Part shown: piece by piece, positions 7,901-16,965 of the stretch | Numbering within the stretch: the stretch's first letter is position 1 | How the letters are laid out: every line of letters begins with the position of its first letter | Program-made: the position numbers and the translations under genes | Assembly: GCF_025628985.1 (NCBI RefSeq) | Contig: NZ_JAOTEM010000002.1 | Coordinates: 372,001-436,000 of the forward strand | Origin: Chryseobacterium edaphi | Lineage (GTDB): Bacteria > Bacteroidota > Bacteroidia > Flavobacteriales > Weeksellaceae | DNA length: 64,000 bases | Direction of reading: 5' to 3' | Notes under the pieces: generated by a model | Databases searched by the model: none | What the model saw: the letters and a program-made list of their open reading frames with translations, nothing else | Told to the model about the DNA's origin: nothing

Positions 7901-8626
7901 TTAATTGTATAAATCCAAATAAACATCCTGTGTGGAATTATTGGCTAATTCTGCGATCTCAGAATTTGAAAATGAATCCAAATATTCTGTCATCTGAGCT
8001 TCTGTTTTCTTTGAAACCGGCTTCACAGTTTGTGGTTTTGCTTCTGTTTTTTCAGGAACATAGGCTACCGTTTTTATTTGTTGATTCGTCTGCTGATTGT
8101 CAATTGTTTGATTATTATTTTCAACAGAAGTTAAATCAGATTTTAAAGTCTCATAAGCAATTTCGCTTTCCTTTTTCGGAGTATCATCTGAAGCAAAACT
8201 TTGTGTAGATGTCTGATTTCCATTTGAATCCGAATAAGAATTATACAAAAAAGTAGACCCAAAAATCAATGCCAAAGAAGCTGCTGCTGCATACCCCCAG
8301 TTTAATTTAAAAATCGGAGCTTTTCTGTCTGAATTCAATTCCTTCATCACATTTTCCTGAATACTTTCAAACAAATGATCAGATACTTTATAAATGTTTT
8401 TACGTTCTAGTTTTTCAAGATCAAAATCAGTGACAGTACCCACAACTTTCATCTGAATTTCTTCAAACATATTCTCAGGAATTTTGTAAATGTTTTTCCT
8501 TTCTAAATTATCCAGATCAAAATCACTCACCTTACCCAATACTCTACCCTGAATATTTTCAAACATATTCTCAGGAACTTCGTAAATGTTCTTGCGTTCT
8601 AATTTCTCCAGATCAAAATCTTTCAT
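7901..8626 (-). CDS. Membrane anti-sigma-like protein with a triplicated N-terminal motif
   Basis: This 241-residue protein has one membrane span at about 109-130 (WGYAAAASLALIFGSTFLY), a cytoplasmic N-terminus and a Ser/Thr/Gln-rich periplasmic part. The N-terminal 95 residues are three tandem 32-residue units (starting at residues 3, 35 and 67), each carrying DFDL-x2-LERKNIY followed by an acidic FE-x-IQ-x2-V helix. It lies directly behind an ECF sigma gene, so it is probably its anti-sigma factor, although no zinc-binding anti-sigma motif is present. A single copy of the motif would be expected to bind sigma; three copies are unusual. Confidence 0.75.
   Translation of the reverse strand: MKDFDLEKLERKNIYEVPENMFENIQGRVLGKVSDFDLDNLERKNIYKIPENMFEEIQMKVVGTVTDFDLEKLERKNIYKVSDHLFESIQENVMKELNSDRKAPIFKLNWGYAAAASLALIFGSTFLYNSYSDSNGNQTSTQSFASDDTPKKESEIAYETLKSDLTSVENNNQTIDNQQTNQQIKTVAYVPEKTEAKPQTVKPVSKKTEAQMTEYLDSFSNSEIAELANNSTQDVYLDLYN
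8342..8620 (-). repeat. Three tandem 96-bp coding repeats
   Basis: Units at 8525-8620, 8429-8524 and about 8342-8428 encode near-identical 32-residue segments in frame. Differences between the units are mostly silent or conservative, so the array is kept under selection. Confidence 0.85.
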
Positions 8627-8643
8627 GTCGTCGTTTCTAAAAA

Positions 8644-9195
8644 TTATCTTTCGTAATTTTCTTTAATATATTCTTCTATTTTCTGCTTGGCGTAATGATA
8701 ATTTGTTTTCAAAGTTCCTACTGACATATCTACAATTTTAGATATTTCTTCGTAGGGCAAATCATCATAATACCGCATCATAAATACCAGTTTCTGCTTT
8801 TCGGGCAGGCTTTGTATGGCTTTCTGCAAAAAGATCTGTATCTCTTCAGCATCGCTGTGTGTATTATCGGCAACCAGATTCTGCATATAATATTCCGGAT
8901 CTTCATCCGTTTTTTGCATTTTCTTCAGTTTATTGATCTGTTGCAACGCTTCATTGGTTGCGATTCTGTACAGCCAGGTGTACAACTGACTGTCATTTTT
9001 AAACTGATGAAAATTTTGATATGCTTTTATAAAAGTTTCCTGCAAAGTGTCCTGAGCAAGATCTCCGTCTACAATAATTCTTCTGATGTGCCAATATAAT
9101 CTACTCTGATAAGCATCCATCAATGCCCGAACTCCTTTTTCGCGAGTTCGTGGTTCTTGCATCAGCGTAATAATCTCCGCGTCTTTAATCTTCAT
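8644..9195 (-). CDS. ECF-type RNA polymerase sigma factor
   Basis: This 183-residue protein has sigma region 2 at about 25-95 (DAYQSRLYWHIRRI, DTLQETFIKAYQNF, LYTWLYRIATNEA) and region 4 at about 125-180 (LPEKQKLVFMMRYYDDLPYEEIS with the helix-turn-helix around 155-172). It directs RNA polymerase to stress or envelope promoters. It heads an operon with the anti-sigma-like gene 17 bp behind and the secreted protein. A strong housekeeping promoter lies upstream; self-activation is typical of such systems but I see no separate ECF promoter. Confidence 0.93.
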   Translation of the reverse strand: MKIKDAEIITLMQEPRTREKGVRALMDAYQSRLYWHIRRIIVDGDLAQDTLQETFIKAYQNFHQFKNDSQLYTWLYRIATNEALQQINKLKKMQKTDEDPEYYMQNLVADNTHSDAEEIQIFLQKAIQSLPEKQKLVFMMRYYDDLPYEEISKIVDMSVGTLKTNYHYAKQKIEEYIKENYER

Positions 9196-9220
9196 AAGAT
9201 GCTTTCATTGTTTTGGATTA

Positions 9221-9253
9221 CAAAAGTATTTAAAAGTTAAATTACTTATTCAA
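9221..9253 (-). promoter_or_regulatory. Promoter of the ECF sigma operon
   Basis: On the minus strand TTG (9251-9253) and TACTTTTG (9221-9228) lie 22 bp apart, matching the Bacteroidetes consensus, about 25 bp before the sigma ATG. Confidence 0.65.
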
Positions 9254-9291
9254 TTTTTAGTCCAAATATCATAAAATCTTATCTTTGTTAG

Positions 9292-10041
9292 ATGCAAACT
9301 GTAATTATCGGTTCCGGAAATGTTGCGTATCACCTTGCAAAAGCTTTCACGCAGAATAATATTCCTTTGATTCAGATCTTCGGACGAAATGAAGAAGAGC
9401 TAAAAAAGATTTCCGAAGAATTAGATATTCCTTATTCTACAAAAGATCTCACAGATGCAGATCTGTATATTATTTGTGTAAGCGATCAATCTGTAGAAAC
9501 CGTTTCAAAATTAATCACTAAAAAAGATTGTCTCGTCGCACACACTTCAGGCTCATTACCTAAAGAAATTCTAATAGGAGAGTACAGAAAATCAAGCTTT
9601 TACCCATTGCAGACTTTTTCAAAATCTAAAGATTTACATTACTCAAAAATTCCTCTTTTTATTGAAACTGAAAACGATGAGGATCAGAAAACTCTGACCG
9701 ATTTAGCTTCAAAAATTTCAGAAAATGTAATGAAAAGTGATCATGAAAAAAGAAAATATATTCACATGACGGCGGTTTTTGCATGTAATTTTGTAAATCA
9801 TCTTTTTTCACGGGCTAAAGAAATTTCGGATGCTCAGGAAATTCCTTTTGATTATTTTCTACCATTGATTGATGAGACCGTCAAAAAAATTCACGAAATT
9901 GAACCAAAATCAGCCCAAACCGGACCCGCTGTGAGAAACGACACACGCGTTTTGGAATTACACGAACAACTATTGAAAGATGAAAGCCTTGAAATTTATA
10001 AAACAATGAATCATTCTATTAAAAAAATGTATGAGCTATAA
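9292..10041 (+). CDS. Rossmann-fold protein with C-terminal DUF2520
   Basis: This 249-residue protein has an N-terminal dinucleotide-binding fold (IIGSGNVAYHLAKAF, residues 4-18) and a helical DUF2520 domain (HMTAVFACNFVNHLF near residue 160, then an ETVKKIHEIEPKSAQTGPAVRND block). It resembles 6-phosphogluconate/F420-type oxidoreductases, but no substrate is known. A TATCTTTG box ends 4 bp before the ATG, so the mRNA is probably leaderless. The next gene starts 11 bp inside its end, which makes it the first gene of an operon with kdsC and maf. Confidence 0.85.
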   Translation: MQTVIIGSGNVAYHLAKAFTQNNIPLIQIFGRNEEELKKISEELDIPYSTKDLTDADLYIICVSDQSVETVSKLITKKDCLVAHTSGSLPKEILIGEYRKSSFYPLQTFSKSKDLHYSKIPLFIETENDEDQKTLTDLASKISENVMKSDHEKRKYIHMTAVFACNFVNHLFSRAKEISDAQEIPFDYFLPLIDETVKKIHEIEPKSAQTGPAVRNDTRVLELHEQLLKDESLEIYKTMNHSIKKMYEL

Positions 10042-10549
10042 AGAAAAATTAAAAGATATAAAAGCCTTTGTATTTGATGTAGACGGCGTTTTCACCGACG
10101 GAAGCGTTTATCTGATGCCGGGAGGAAATATGAGCAGAGTGATGAATGTTTTAGACGGCTATGCAGTTGTTAAAGCATTGAAAAACAATTATTTAATCGG
10201 AGTAATTACCGGAGGAAATGATGAAATGGTAAGACACCGAATTAATTATCTCGGAATTGAAGATTATTACGCAAAATCGCATAACAAAATGGTAGATTAT
10301 GCAGATTTTAAAAATAAATATAATTTAAAAAACGAAGAAATTCTTACGATGGGAGATGATCTTCCTGATATTCACATGATGCAGAATTCGGCTATTTCAA
10401 CCTGTCCGGAAAATGCAGTTCCAGAAATTAAAAATATTGCAGATTACATCTCACAAAAGCAGGGTGGAAGTGGAGCAGTCCGTGATGTGATCGAGCAGGT
10501 AATGAAAGTTCAGGGAAAATGGCATGATGACAATACTCAATCAGTTTAA
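10031..10549 (+). CDS. kdsC: 3-deoxy-D-manno-octulosonate 8-phosphate phosphatase (KdsC)
   Basis: This 172-residue HAD-superfamily phosphatase has motif I FDVDGVFTDG (nucleophile and acid Asp), motif II VITGG and motif III MGDDLPD. It lacks a cap domain, as expected for tetrameric KdsC, which makes Kdo for lipopolysaccharide. It overlaps the DUF2520 gene by 11 bp and is followed closely by maf, so the three are translationally coupled. Confidence 0.9.
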   Translation: MSYKEKLKDIKAFVFDVDGVFTDGSVYLMPGGNMSRVMNVLDGYAVVKALKNNYLIGVITGGNDEMVRHRINYLGIEDYYAKSHNKMVDYADFKNKYNLKNEEILTMGDDLPDIHMMQNSAISTCPENAVPEIKNIADYISQKQGGSGAVRDVIEQVMKVQGKWHDDNTQSV

Positions 10550-10556
10550 ATTAAAT

Positions 10557-11111
10557 ATGAAAATACTTTTAGCATCGCAATCTCCGAGAAGAAAAGAATT
10601 GCTTTCAAGCTTAGGATTTGATTTTGAAGTCGTAAAAATCGATTGCGAAGAAATTTTACCTGAAAATATTGAGATAGAAAAAGCCGCAGCTTATTTATCC
10701 GAATTGAAAGCCGACGCATTCAGGAAACTTAATGTTGATGAAGTTTTGATCACCGCCGATACAGTTGTTGCCATTGATAATCAAATCCTTGGAAAACCAA
10801 AAGATGAAGCAGATGCAAAAAATATGCTGCAGAAACTTTCGGGAAAAACACATCAGGTTTTTACAGGGATTTCTATAAAAACTTTAGATAAAACCATTAC
10901 AGAAACTGATGTTGCTGATGTAGAATTTGACGAAATTTCCGATGAAGAGATTGAATTTTATTTAAAAAATTACAAACCTTTCGATAAAGCAGGAAGTTAT
11001 GGCATTCAGGAATGGCTCGGAATGGCAAAAATCAAGAAAATGAACGGGAGCTTTTATACCATTATGGGACTTCCTACCCATTTGGTTTACAAAATTTTAA
11101 ATGAAATATAA
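10557..11111 (+). CDS. maf: Maf-family nucleoside triphosphate pyrophosphatase
   Basis: I choose the ATG at 10557, which gives the canonical start MKILLASQSPRRKELLSSLG and 184 residues; an upstream in-frame ATG would overlap kdsC. The family motifs are present: SQSPRRKELL, the ITADTVV loop with catalytic Asp, GKPKD and the KAGSYGIQEW block. Maf proteins hydrolyse dTTP/UTP or modified pyrimidine triphosphates and limit septum formation. It is the last gene of the operon. Confidence 0.92.
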   Translation: MKILLASQSPRRKELLSSLGFDFEVVKIDCEEILPENIEIEKAAAYLSELKADAFRKLNVDEVLITADTVVAIDNQILGKPKDEADAKNMLQKLSGKTHQVFTGISIKTLDKTITETDVADVEFDEISDEEIEFYLKNYKPFDKAGSYGIQEWLGMAKIKKMNGSFYTIMGLPTHLVYKILNEI

Positions 11112-11198
11112 ATAAATTCCCCACAAAATTTTATTATTTTTACAGAATCATCAATCTGATCAGATAATAAAAAGCAGATTAGAGAGTTATATTGAATA

Positions 11199-13817
11199 AT
11201 GAAAAAGAATATTATATTCCTTTTAGCAGCGATTATCGTTGTTTCCTGTGGTACCAAGGTAAAAAAGCCGGAAGCAAGATCTAAATTCCTAAAAGGTTTT
11301 AACACATATTACAATACACTTTTTAATGCAAAAGACGCATTGAACAGTGAATTTACAAGCAGAGACAAAGCTCATAAAGACAACTTTTATGCGCCGCACA
11401 TTCCCATTCTCACTTACGAAGAACAGCCGATTGGCAGTGATCTTGGACAATCATCTGCATTTGCCGAAAACTCTATGAAAATGGCAGAAGTAAACCGTCC
11501 CTCACCGTCTAATAACAACAGAACTGCTCCGGGAATGCCTCCAAATCCGGGAGGTGGAGTTCCGGGAATGCCTCAAGATCCCAATAATCAACAGGCGAAA
11601 GGCGCAACAGTTCTAGAAATTGCAGAAGCAAAAGCTTTAAAAGCAATCGGAAAATATTCTGTTATCAGAAAAGGAGAGGAGCAAAACAAAACTATTTTTG
11701 ATGCTTACATCATTCTTGCACAATCCCGTATTTATCAAGGCAAATCCAGACAGGCTCTAGACGCTTTGAACTATGTTTTCACTCATATGAAGGAAGATAA
11801 AAGACTTCCTTTAGCCAGAGTTTACGAAGGTTTAGCATATGCCCAGCTTAAAGATTATTACAAATCTGATCAGATTTTTGCTAAACTGAAAAGCGATGGA
11901 ATCAGTAAAGACCATGACAAACTTCTAAGCATTTATTATTCTGAATCTCTTTTGGATGCCGGTAAAAAAGAAGAAGCTGTAAAAGAATTGGACCGTGCTT
12001 TTGAACTAAACGGAAACAGAAAACTAAAAAGCAGAATTGCATTTTTAAGAGGTCAGGTTTTAACGGAACTGGGAAGAAACGAACCCGCTCGTGAAAGCTT
12101 TATGGCTGCTTACAAATATGCCAATGATTTTGAATTTGAAGTTAAATCTCAAATCGAAATAGCAAAAACTTTTAACGGAAAAGGAGATTACAACGGTGCT
12201 AAAAAATATCTTGAAGACATCAGTAAAAAGGGAACTTACGGATCAAGAAAAAACGAATTTTACTATGCTTTAGGTTTGATGGCAAACAAGGCCGGAAAAC
12301 CTGATGAAGGACAGGAATATTTCAAAAAATCTCTTTTAGAAAAAGTTTCAGATCCACAGGTTCGTGGGTTGGCTTATTATGAAATCGGAAGAAGATATTT
12401 AGATAAAAATGACTACATCGGAGCCGGTGCTTATTATGATTCTGCATTAGCAACGATGACGTATGAGCCTTCAAGAATACTTTTAAAAGATCAGTCAGAA
12501 AATATTAAGAAAATATCTAAAAACTATTATCTGATCAGAAAAAATGACAGTATTTTGGCTATTGCCAGAATGCCTGAAGCTCAAAAAACTGAATATTTTG
12601 CCAAACATATCGAAAAACTGAAAGCCAAAGAAGCGAAAGATGAATTAGAAAGATTGCGTGCAGAGAGAAATAAAGGCTTTGATACGGGAGATTACAATGC
12701 AAATTCACTTTTTGCCAACAGTTCAAATTCTTTTGAAGATTTCGGAACAGCTGCAAAAGGTTTTTATTACGGAAATACCGGAACTGTGAGTAAAGGAACC
12801 TCAACCTTTAAGCAAGTTTGGGGAGACAGAGCTTTGGTTGACAACTGGCGTTATTCCAAAAAAATGGCTTCCATTGAAGATATGAAAAATGAAGCTTTAG
12901 GTGTAAATACAGCGCCCAACCCAAGACGTTTTGAACCGGCTTACTATATTGAGCAGATTCCAAATGATGAATCAAAATTATCTCAACTGAAAAAAGACCG
13001 AGATACAGCCTCTTTAGGTTTGGGAATTATGTATCAGAATTACTTTACCAATACACCTTTAGCTACGAAAACGTTATACGATCTAGTAGATGTGAAACCC
13101 GAAGAAAAGGTAATGCTACAGGCTTTATATGAGATTTTTGCGATGAATTATGAGAAAAATCCGCAAGCTTCTGCAAGAGCAAAACAGATCTTGCTTACAG
13201 ATTATCCTTACAGTTCTTATGCAGAATTTGCAAGAAATCCAAAAAACAATACGTTTGTAAAATCATCACCGGAAACTGAAAATGATTATAAAATGGCATT
13301 TGCATTATATGAATCTGAGAAATTTGCAGAAAGTCAAAATATCATCGATCAGTCTATACAGAAGTATCCTAAAGATGCCCTTGTTCCTAAACTTTCTCTT
13401 CTTAACGCCTTCAATGCAGGAAAATCGAGTGGGAAAGAGGTCATGATTTTGCAATTGGAACAAATCGTTCTGAATTACGGTAAAACTCCTGAAGGTGAAA
13501 AGGCTAAAGAAATGTTGAATTATCTAAAAAGTGATGTCGCATTTCAGGCAACTGATAATAAAGGAAATACTGTTTCTCAGGTTTCGAATAACCAACCTCA
13601 AAATCCTTCCGGTTATGGTCAACCTGGGCAGAATCTTAATATTCCACAGTCTCAGAATATAACGGCTCCCGGAAATCAGAACAATCCGTTACAGAACAGT
13701 TCGCAACCTATGAATAATGCCATCCAAAGTGGCATTCCAAAGAAGCCTACAGAATTTAATAAAGATAGCAATAGTCAACCTGTAAAACCAGGGACGGTAC
13801 CCGCTCAAAAGCAGTAA
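11199..13817 (+). CDS. sprE: PorW/SprE-type TPR lipoprotein of type IX secretion and gliding
   Basis: This 872-residue protein begins with a lipobox (VVSCG, Cys at 17) and the block KPEARSKFLKGFNTYYNTLF typical of PorW/SprE. Repeated TPR-like helical pairs run from about residue 150 to 780, with a charged middle and a low-complexity Pro/Asn/Gln tail at both ends of the TPR part. PorW/SprE is needed for type IX secretion and for gliding in Flavobacterium. It would be anchored in a membrane facing the periplasm. A second TPR lipoprotein family is the main alternative. Confidence 0.8.
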   Translation: MKKNIIFLLAAIIVVSCGTKVKKPEARSKFLKGFNTYYNTLFNAKDALNSEFTSRDKAHKDNFYAPHIPILTYEEQPIGSDLGQSSAFAENSMKMAEVNRPSPSNNNRTAPGMPPNPGGGVPGMPQDPNNQQAKGATVLEIAEAKALKAIGKYSVIRKGEEQNKTIFDAYIILAQSRIYQGKSRQALDALNYVFTHMKEDKRLPLARVYEGLAYAQLKDYYKSDQIFAKLKSDGISKDHDKLLSIYYSESLLDAGKKEEAVKELDRAFELNGNRKLKSRIAFLRGQVLTELGRNEPARESFMAAYKYANDFEFEVKSQIEIAKTFNGKGDYNGAKKYLEDISKKGTYGSRKNEFYYALGLMANKAGKPDEGQEYFKKSLLEKVSDPQVRGLAYYEIGRRYLDKNDYIGAGAYYDSALATMTYEPSRILLKDQSENIKKISKNYYLIRKNDSILAIARMPEAQKTEYFAKHIEKLKAKEAKDELERLRAERNKGFDTGDYNANSLFANSSNSFEDFGTAAKGFYYGNTGTVSKGTSTFKQVWGDRALVDNWRYSKKMASIEDMKNEALGVNTAPNPRRFEPAYYIEQIPNDESKLSQLKKDRDTASLGLGIMYQNYFTNTPLATKTLYDLVDVKPEEKVMLQALYEIFAMNYEKNPQASARAKQILLTDYPYSSYAEFARNPKNNTFVKSSPETENDYKMAFALYESEKFAESQNIIDQSIQKYPKDALVPKLSLLNAFNAGKSSGKEVMILQLEQIVLNYGKTPEGEKAKEMLNYLKSDVAFQATDNKGNTVSQVSNNQPQNPSGYGQPGQNLNIPQSQNITAPGNQNNPLQNSSQPMNNAIQSGIPKKPTEFNKDSNSQPVKPGTVPAQKQ

Positions 13818-13821
13818 GAAA

Positions 13822-13853
13822 AAAAAAGCGAAGATTATTCTTCGCTTTTTTTC
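13822..13853. terminator. Bidirectional terminator shared by sprE and tsaB
   Basis: AAAAAAGCGAAGA and TCTTCGCTTTTTT-like arms form a stem with T runs on both sides. The tsaB stop codon sits in the loop and its last codons form one arm, so the hairpin is part of the tsaB coding end. Confidence 0.8.
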
Positions 13854-14515
13854 TTTTTAACTCCGTGAAATTCTTTTAAATAAAAAGGTTCGAAGTAGGC
13901 TATATCTTCAAAATCTTTATTCTTAATTTTCTCTAAAGTTTTCTTTACTAGATATTGTGCAGAAGGGTAGATATCTTCATTAAATTCAGCATTGGGAAGT
14001 TGTAGAATTTCTCTTGCTTTTTTTGCTCCGTCACCTACAAATAAGATTTTTTTATCCTTAAATTCTTCAAAAGAAGTTTCGTCTAAAACTTTAGCTTCAG
14101 TTGGAGCAATTTCTATTCCTGTATTTCCGTCGTAAACGGCAGTATAAACCTCCATTCTTCTTGCATCTATCAAAGGTATGATAAAGTCGTAGTTTTGACT
14201 TAAAAAAGGCTCTATCATGCTTTCTAAAGAATTAACGGCAATCAAAGGAATTTTTAATCCGTAACAGAAGCCTTTTGCAGAAGCAGAACCGATTCTCAAT
14301 CCGGTATAAGAACCAGGACCTTTTCCTAAAGAAATGGCTTCGATATCTTTCATCGACAGTTCAGCTCCTTCCAAAGCCCATTCTACAAATGAATGAAGAC
14401 TTTCCGACTGTTTATAATTTTCTGATACTTCTTCTGTAACGCAAAGCAATTTTTCGCCATCAGAAATTGCGACTGAGCAGTTTTTGGAAGAGGTTTCGAG
14501 GTATAGGATTTTCAT
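13835..14515 (-). CDS. tsaB: tRNA threonylcarbamoyladenosine biosynthesis protein TsaB
   Basis: This 226-residue ASKHA-fold protein has the N-terminal LYLETSSKNCSVAIS strand-turn and the conserved GKGPGSYTGLRIG-x-A-x-AKG motif at about 64-82. TsaB is the scaffold partner of TsaD in making t6A37 on tRNAs that read ANN codons. The C-terminus is Lys/Glu-rich. It is convergent with the sprE gene and shares its terminator. Confidence 0.95.
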   Translation of the reverse strand: MKILYLETSSKNCSVAISDGEKLLCVTEEVSENYKQSESLHSFVEWALEGAELSMKDIEAISLGKGPGSYTGLRIGSASAKGFCYGLKIPLIAVNSLESMIEPFLSQNYDFIIPLIDARRMEVYTAVYDGNTGIEIAPTEAKVLDETSFEEFKDKKILFVGDGAKKAREILQLPNAEFNEDIYPSAQYLVKKTLEKIKNKDFEDIAYFEPFYLKEFHGVKKKKSEE

Positions 14516-14660
14516 TTAAATAAATTTAATAATGAATAGAATTCTTTTCAACCACAAAAATATCAAAAGAAATGATTGAATGAAAGTTTTACAAAGTTTA
14601 CAAAATGCAAAACTCTAATCCTTCTTTTTGCCGATTTAAAAATATAAAGTTTTTACAAGC

Positions 14661-15665
14661 TCAAAGATTTTTTCCTAATTTCTTGATTTCTTTATCAAAA
14701 TCAGAAATTATTTTTTGTGTTTTATTGAAAGTTTCATATTCAGAAACGGCTTTTTTATCTGCTACAATTTTCGCAATATTTCCTTGTCCTTCTAAGATTT
14801 TATATTCGTTAAAATCTAAAAATCTATTGACACTTTTTGCTAATGATTCCATTGTAAAAGTATTTTCTCTCTCAATTAAACCTTCGATGTAATCAAAATA
14901 ACCAACAACAGTACGTTCCAATTGCTGGATTTCTTTCTCAGATAAATAGTTCTTGGCAACAATTACATCCGATTTTAAAATTCTTCCGTCTGGTGAATGT
15001 TTCCAATTCGTTAAGCCCATATTTTCTTCTTTACTATCGGCTTTCAGATAAATAATTTCGGCAGCAGTTTTACCCGTTATAGCGAAGTGAAATTTATTCT
15101 GAACTATTGCATAAAAATTCTTTGTGATCTCTGAATTTCTATCATAATCAATACTGCATTCAGCAAAAATATCGGTGATTTGCTGATAAACTCTTCTTTC
15201 ACTTGCCCGAATAGAGCGGATTCTTTGAAGCAGTTCTTTAAAATAATCTTTACCAAATACATTCTGACCTTGCTTTAATCTTTCATCATCCATCACAAAA
15301 CCTTTGATGATAAATTCCTTCAAAGTTTGTGTTGCCCAAATTCTAAATTGAGTTGCTTTTGATGAATTTACACGATAACCGACTGAAATGATTGCATCGA
15401 GATTGTAATATTCAAGATTTCTGGTAACATTTCTTTCTCCCTCAATTTGAACTGTTCGGAATTCCCGAACAGTTGTATCTCTACTTAATTCTTCTGTTTT
15501 GAAAATATTGGTAAGATGCTCACTTATTGTTGATTTAGCAACATCAAACAAAGTCGCTATCGCTTTTTGAGTAAGCCAAAGTGTTTCGTTCTGTAAAAAA
15601 ACATCAACCCTAACTTTTTCATTAGGTGTGTTATAAATTAAAAATTTTTGAATCTCTTCGTTCAT
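14661..15665 (-). CDS. RhuM-family protein (virulence/phage-antirepressor-like)
   Basis: This 334-residue protein matches the RhuM family. It has an N-terminal strand (KVRVDVFLQNETLWLTQKAIA) leading into a helix-turn-helix at about 32-52 (ATLFDVAKSTISEHLTNIF), the RNLEYYNLDAIISVGYRVNS block near 85-105, and a long helical C-terminus with KTAAEIIYLKADS. Such genes occur on pathogenicity islands and as accessory genes, and their biochemical role is not known. It lies among conserved chromosomal genes without a partner methylase or nuclease, and no transposase is near. Confidence 0.85.
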   Translation of the reverse strand: MNEEIQKFLIYNTPNEKVRVDVFLQNETLWLTQKAIATLFDVAKSTISEHLTNIFKTEELSRDTTVREFRTVQIEGERNVTRNLEYYNLDAIISVGYRVNSSKATQFRIWATQTLKEFIIKGFVMDDERLKQGQNVFGKDYFKELLQRIRSIRASERRVYQQITDIFAECSIDYDRNSEITKNFYAIVQNKFHFAITGKTAAEIIYLKADSKEENMGLTNWKHSPDGRILKSDVIVAKNYLSEKEIQQLERTVVGYFDYIEGLIERENTFTMESLAKSVNRFLDFNEYKILEGQGNIAKIVADKKAVSEYETFNKTQKIISDFDKEIKKLGKNL

Positions 15666-15687
15666 TGTGTTGATATTCTATGCAAAT

Positions 15688-16119
15688 TTATTGCTTTATT
15701 TCCACACTTTGTCGGCTCCACAATTTCCAGACAGACTTGTTTTTAATCCAGATTTCCAATAAAGCTAGTTTCATTTTAAAATCATTGTTTTTATAAGATC
15801 CGGAAACATTTACAGTTCTTCTAATGCTTACCGCATTTTTATTTTGCTTTAATTCCGAAATTTCAGTTTGTCTGATTTCTTTATAATTAACTTTTTTTGA
15901 TAAGAAATCTTTTTTAAAATCATTCAAATTCTGAATCCATCCGTTGGAATGTCCAAAGGAAACATCTGCACAGAAAATATTGATAATTTTCTCATTGTTA
16001 TTCTGCATCAGAGAATCAAGCTTTTTAGCTTGTAACAAAACTGCTTTTTCTTGCTTGGAATGATTCTGAGAAAAACCGTAAATAAAGAAGAACAGAAAAA
16101 TGAAAACTAAATATTTCAT
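15688..16119 (-). CDS. Secreted SnoaL/NTF2-like (DUF4440-type) protein
   Basis: This 143-residue protein has a signal peptide (MKYLVFIFLFFFIYGFSQ) and the small alpha+beta fold of DUF4440/NTF2-like proteins: an N-terminal helix pair, NLNDFKKDFLSKKVNYKEI, then strands ending in WIKNKSVWKLWSRQSV. It should be periplasmic; the ligand or activity is unknown. It sits between the RhuM gene and a short-chain dehydrogenase gene, 5 bp beyond the latter, so it is likely in its transcript. Confidence 0.65.
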   Translation of the reverse strand: MKYLVFIFLFFFIYGFSQNHSKQEKAVLLQAKKLDSLMQNNNEKIINIFCADVSFGHSNGWIQNLNDFKKDFLSKKVNYKEIRQTEISELKQNKNAVSIRRTVNVSGSYKNNDFKMKLALLEIWIKNKSVWKLWSRQSVEIKQ

Positions 16120-16124
16120 TTTAA

Positions 16125-16877
16125 TTATCCTTTTCTATAAATCGTTCTCGGTTCGCTTTGAGCACTCGGATAAATCGTCATATCTGAAACAGTAATGTGT
16201 TTCGGAGCATTCACACAATAAGCAATGGCATCCGCAATATCTTCAGCTTTCAAAGCCTCGTAACCTGCGTAAACAGTTGCTGCTCTTTCCTGATCTCCTT
16301 TGAATCTAACTAAAGAAAAATCTGTTTCTACTGCTCCAGGCTGAATATTGGTAACTCTGATTCCAAATTCTGTAAGTTCAATTCGCATTCCTTCCGAAAT
16401 AACGTCAACTGCTTTTTTTGTTGCGCAGTAAACGACTCCGTTTGCGTAGGTCTGTCTCGCAGCAACCGAACTGATATTGATAATGTGACCAGAGTTTCTT
16501 TCCTTCATCATCGGAATAAGCGTTTTAGATACATATAAAAGTCCTTTCACGTTTCCATCGATCATAGAATCCCAATCGCTGGTATTTCCTGCTGAAAGCG
16601 GCTCCAAACCATGTGCATTTCCTGCATTGTTGATGAGAACATCAATATTTTTCCATTCTTCTGGTAGAGAACTAATAGCGTTTTCAACCTCTTCAAGATT
16701 TCTGACATCAAATTGTAAACTAAAAACTTCCGTGAAAGCTGATAATTCCGTTTCTATAGCTTTTAAAACTTCAGATCTTCTGCCACAGATTATAATTCTG
16801 TTTCCCTGTTTTGCGAAAAGTTCTGCGGTTGATTTTCCGATTCCGGATGTGGCTCCGGTGATGAGTATTGTTTTCAT
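16125..16877 (-). CDS. Short-chain dehydrogenase/reductase (YdfG-like, NADP-dependent)
   Basis: I use the ATG at 16877, which gives the usual MKTILITGATSGIGKSTAELF start and 250 residues. It has the Rossmann glycine motif TGATSGIG, NNAGNAHG, and the catalytic Ser-Tyr-Lys set (ISSVAARQTYANGVVYCATKKA). The PGAVETDFSLVRF tail matches YdfG-type 3-hydroxy-acid or serine dehydrogenases. It is cytosolic and heads a short transcript with the DUF4440-type gene. Confidence 0.85.
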   Translation of the reverse strand: MKTILITGATSGIGKSTAELFAKQGNRIIICGRRSEVLKAIETELSAFTEVFSLQFDVRNLEEVENAISSLPEEWKNIDVLINNAGNAHGLEPLSAGNTSDWDSMIDGNVKGLLYVSKTLIPMMKERNSGHIINISSVAARQTYANGVVYCATKKAVDVISEGMRIELTEFGIRVTNIQPGAVETDFSLVRFKGDQERAATVYAGYEALKAEDIADAIAYCVNAPKHITVSDMTIYPSAQSEPRTIYRKG

Positions 16878-16897
16878 AAAAATTTTCAATTTTAATC

Positions 16898-16943
16898 TAA
16901 CAATGTATCAGTATATCAGTATACCAATATTATTACATTGTTA
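16898..16943. repeat. Short intergenic inverted repeat
   Basis: TAACAATGTA and TACATTGTTA form a perfect 10-bp inverted repeat around a loop with two ATCAGTAT copies. It lies between yraN and the dehydrogenase gene and may act as a weak terminator for yraN, though no T run follows directly. Confidence 0.45.
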
Positions 16944-16965
16944 TGTGGTAAATTGTTACATTAAA

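Noticed and set aside
13818..13853. Possible small RNA at the sprE/tsaB junction
   Set aside because: The structure is fully explained by a shared terminator that includes the tsaB end.
16898..16943. Inverted repeat upstream of the dehydrogenase as a regulatory operator
   Set aside because: It lies downstream of yraN and its arms are AT-rich and lack a promoter context, so I list it only as a small repeat.
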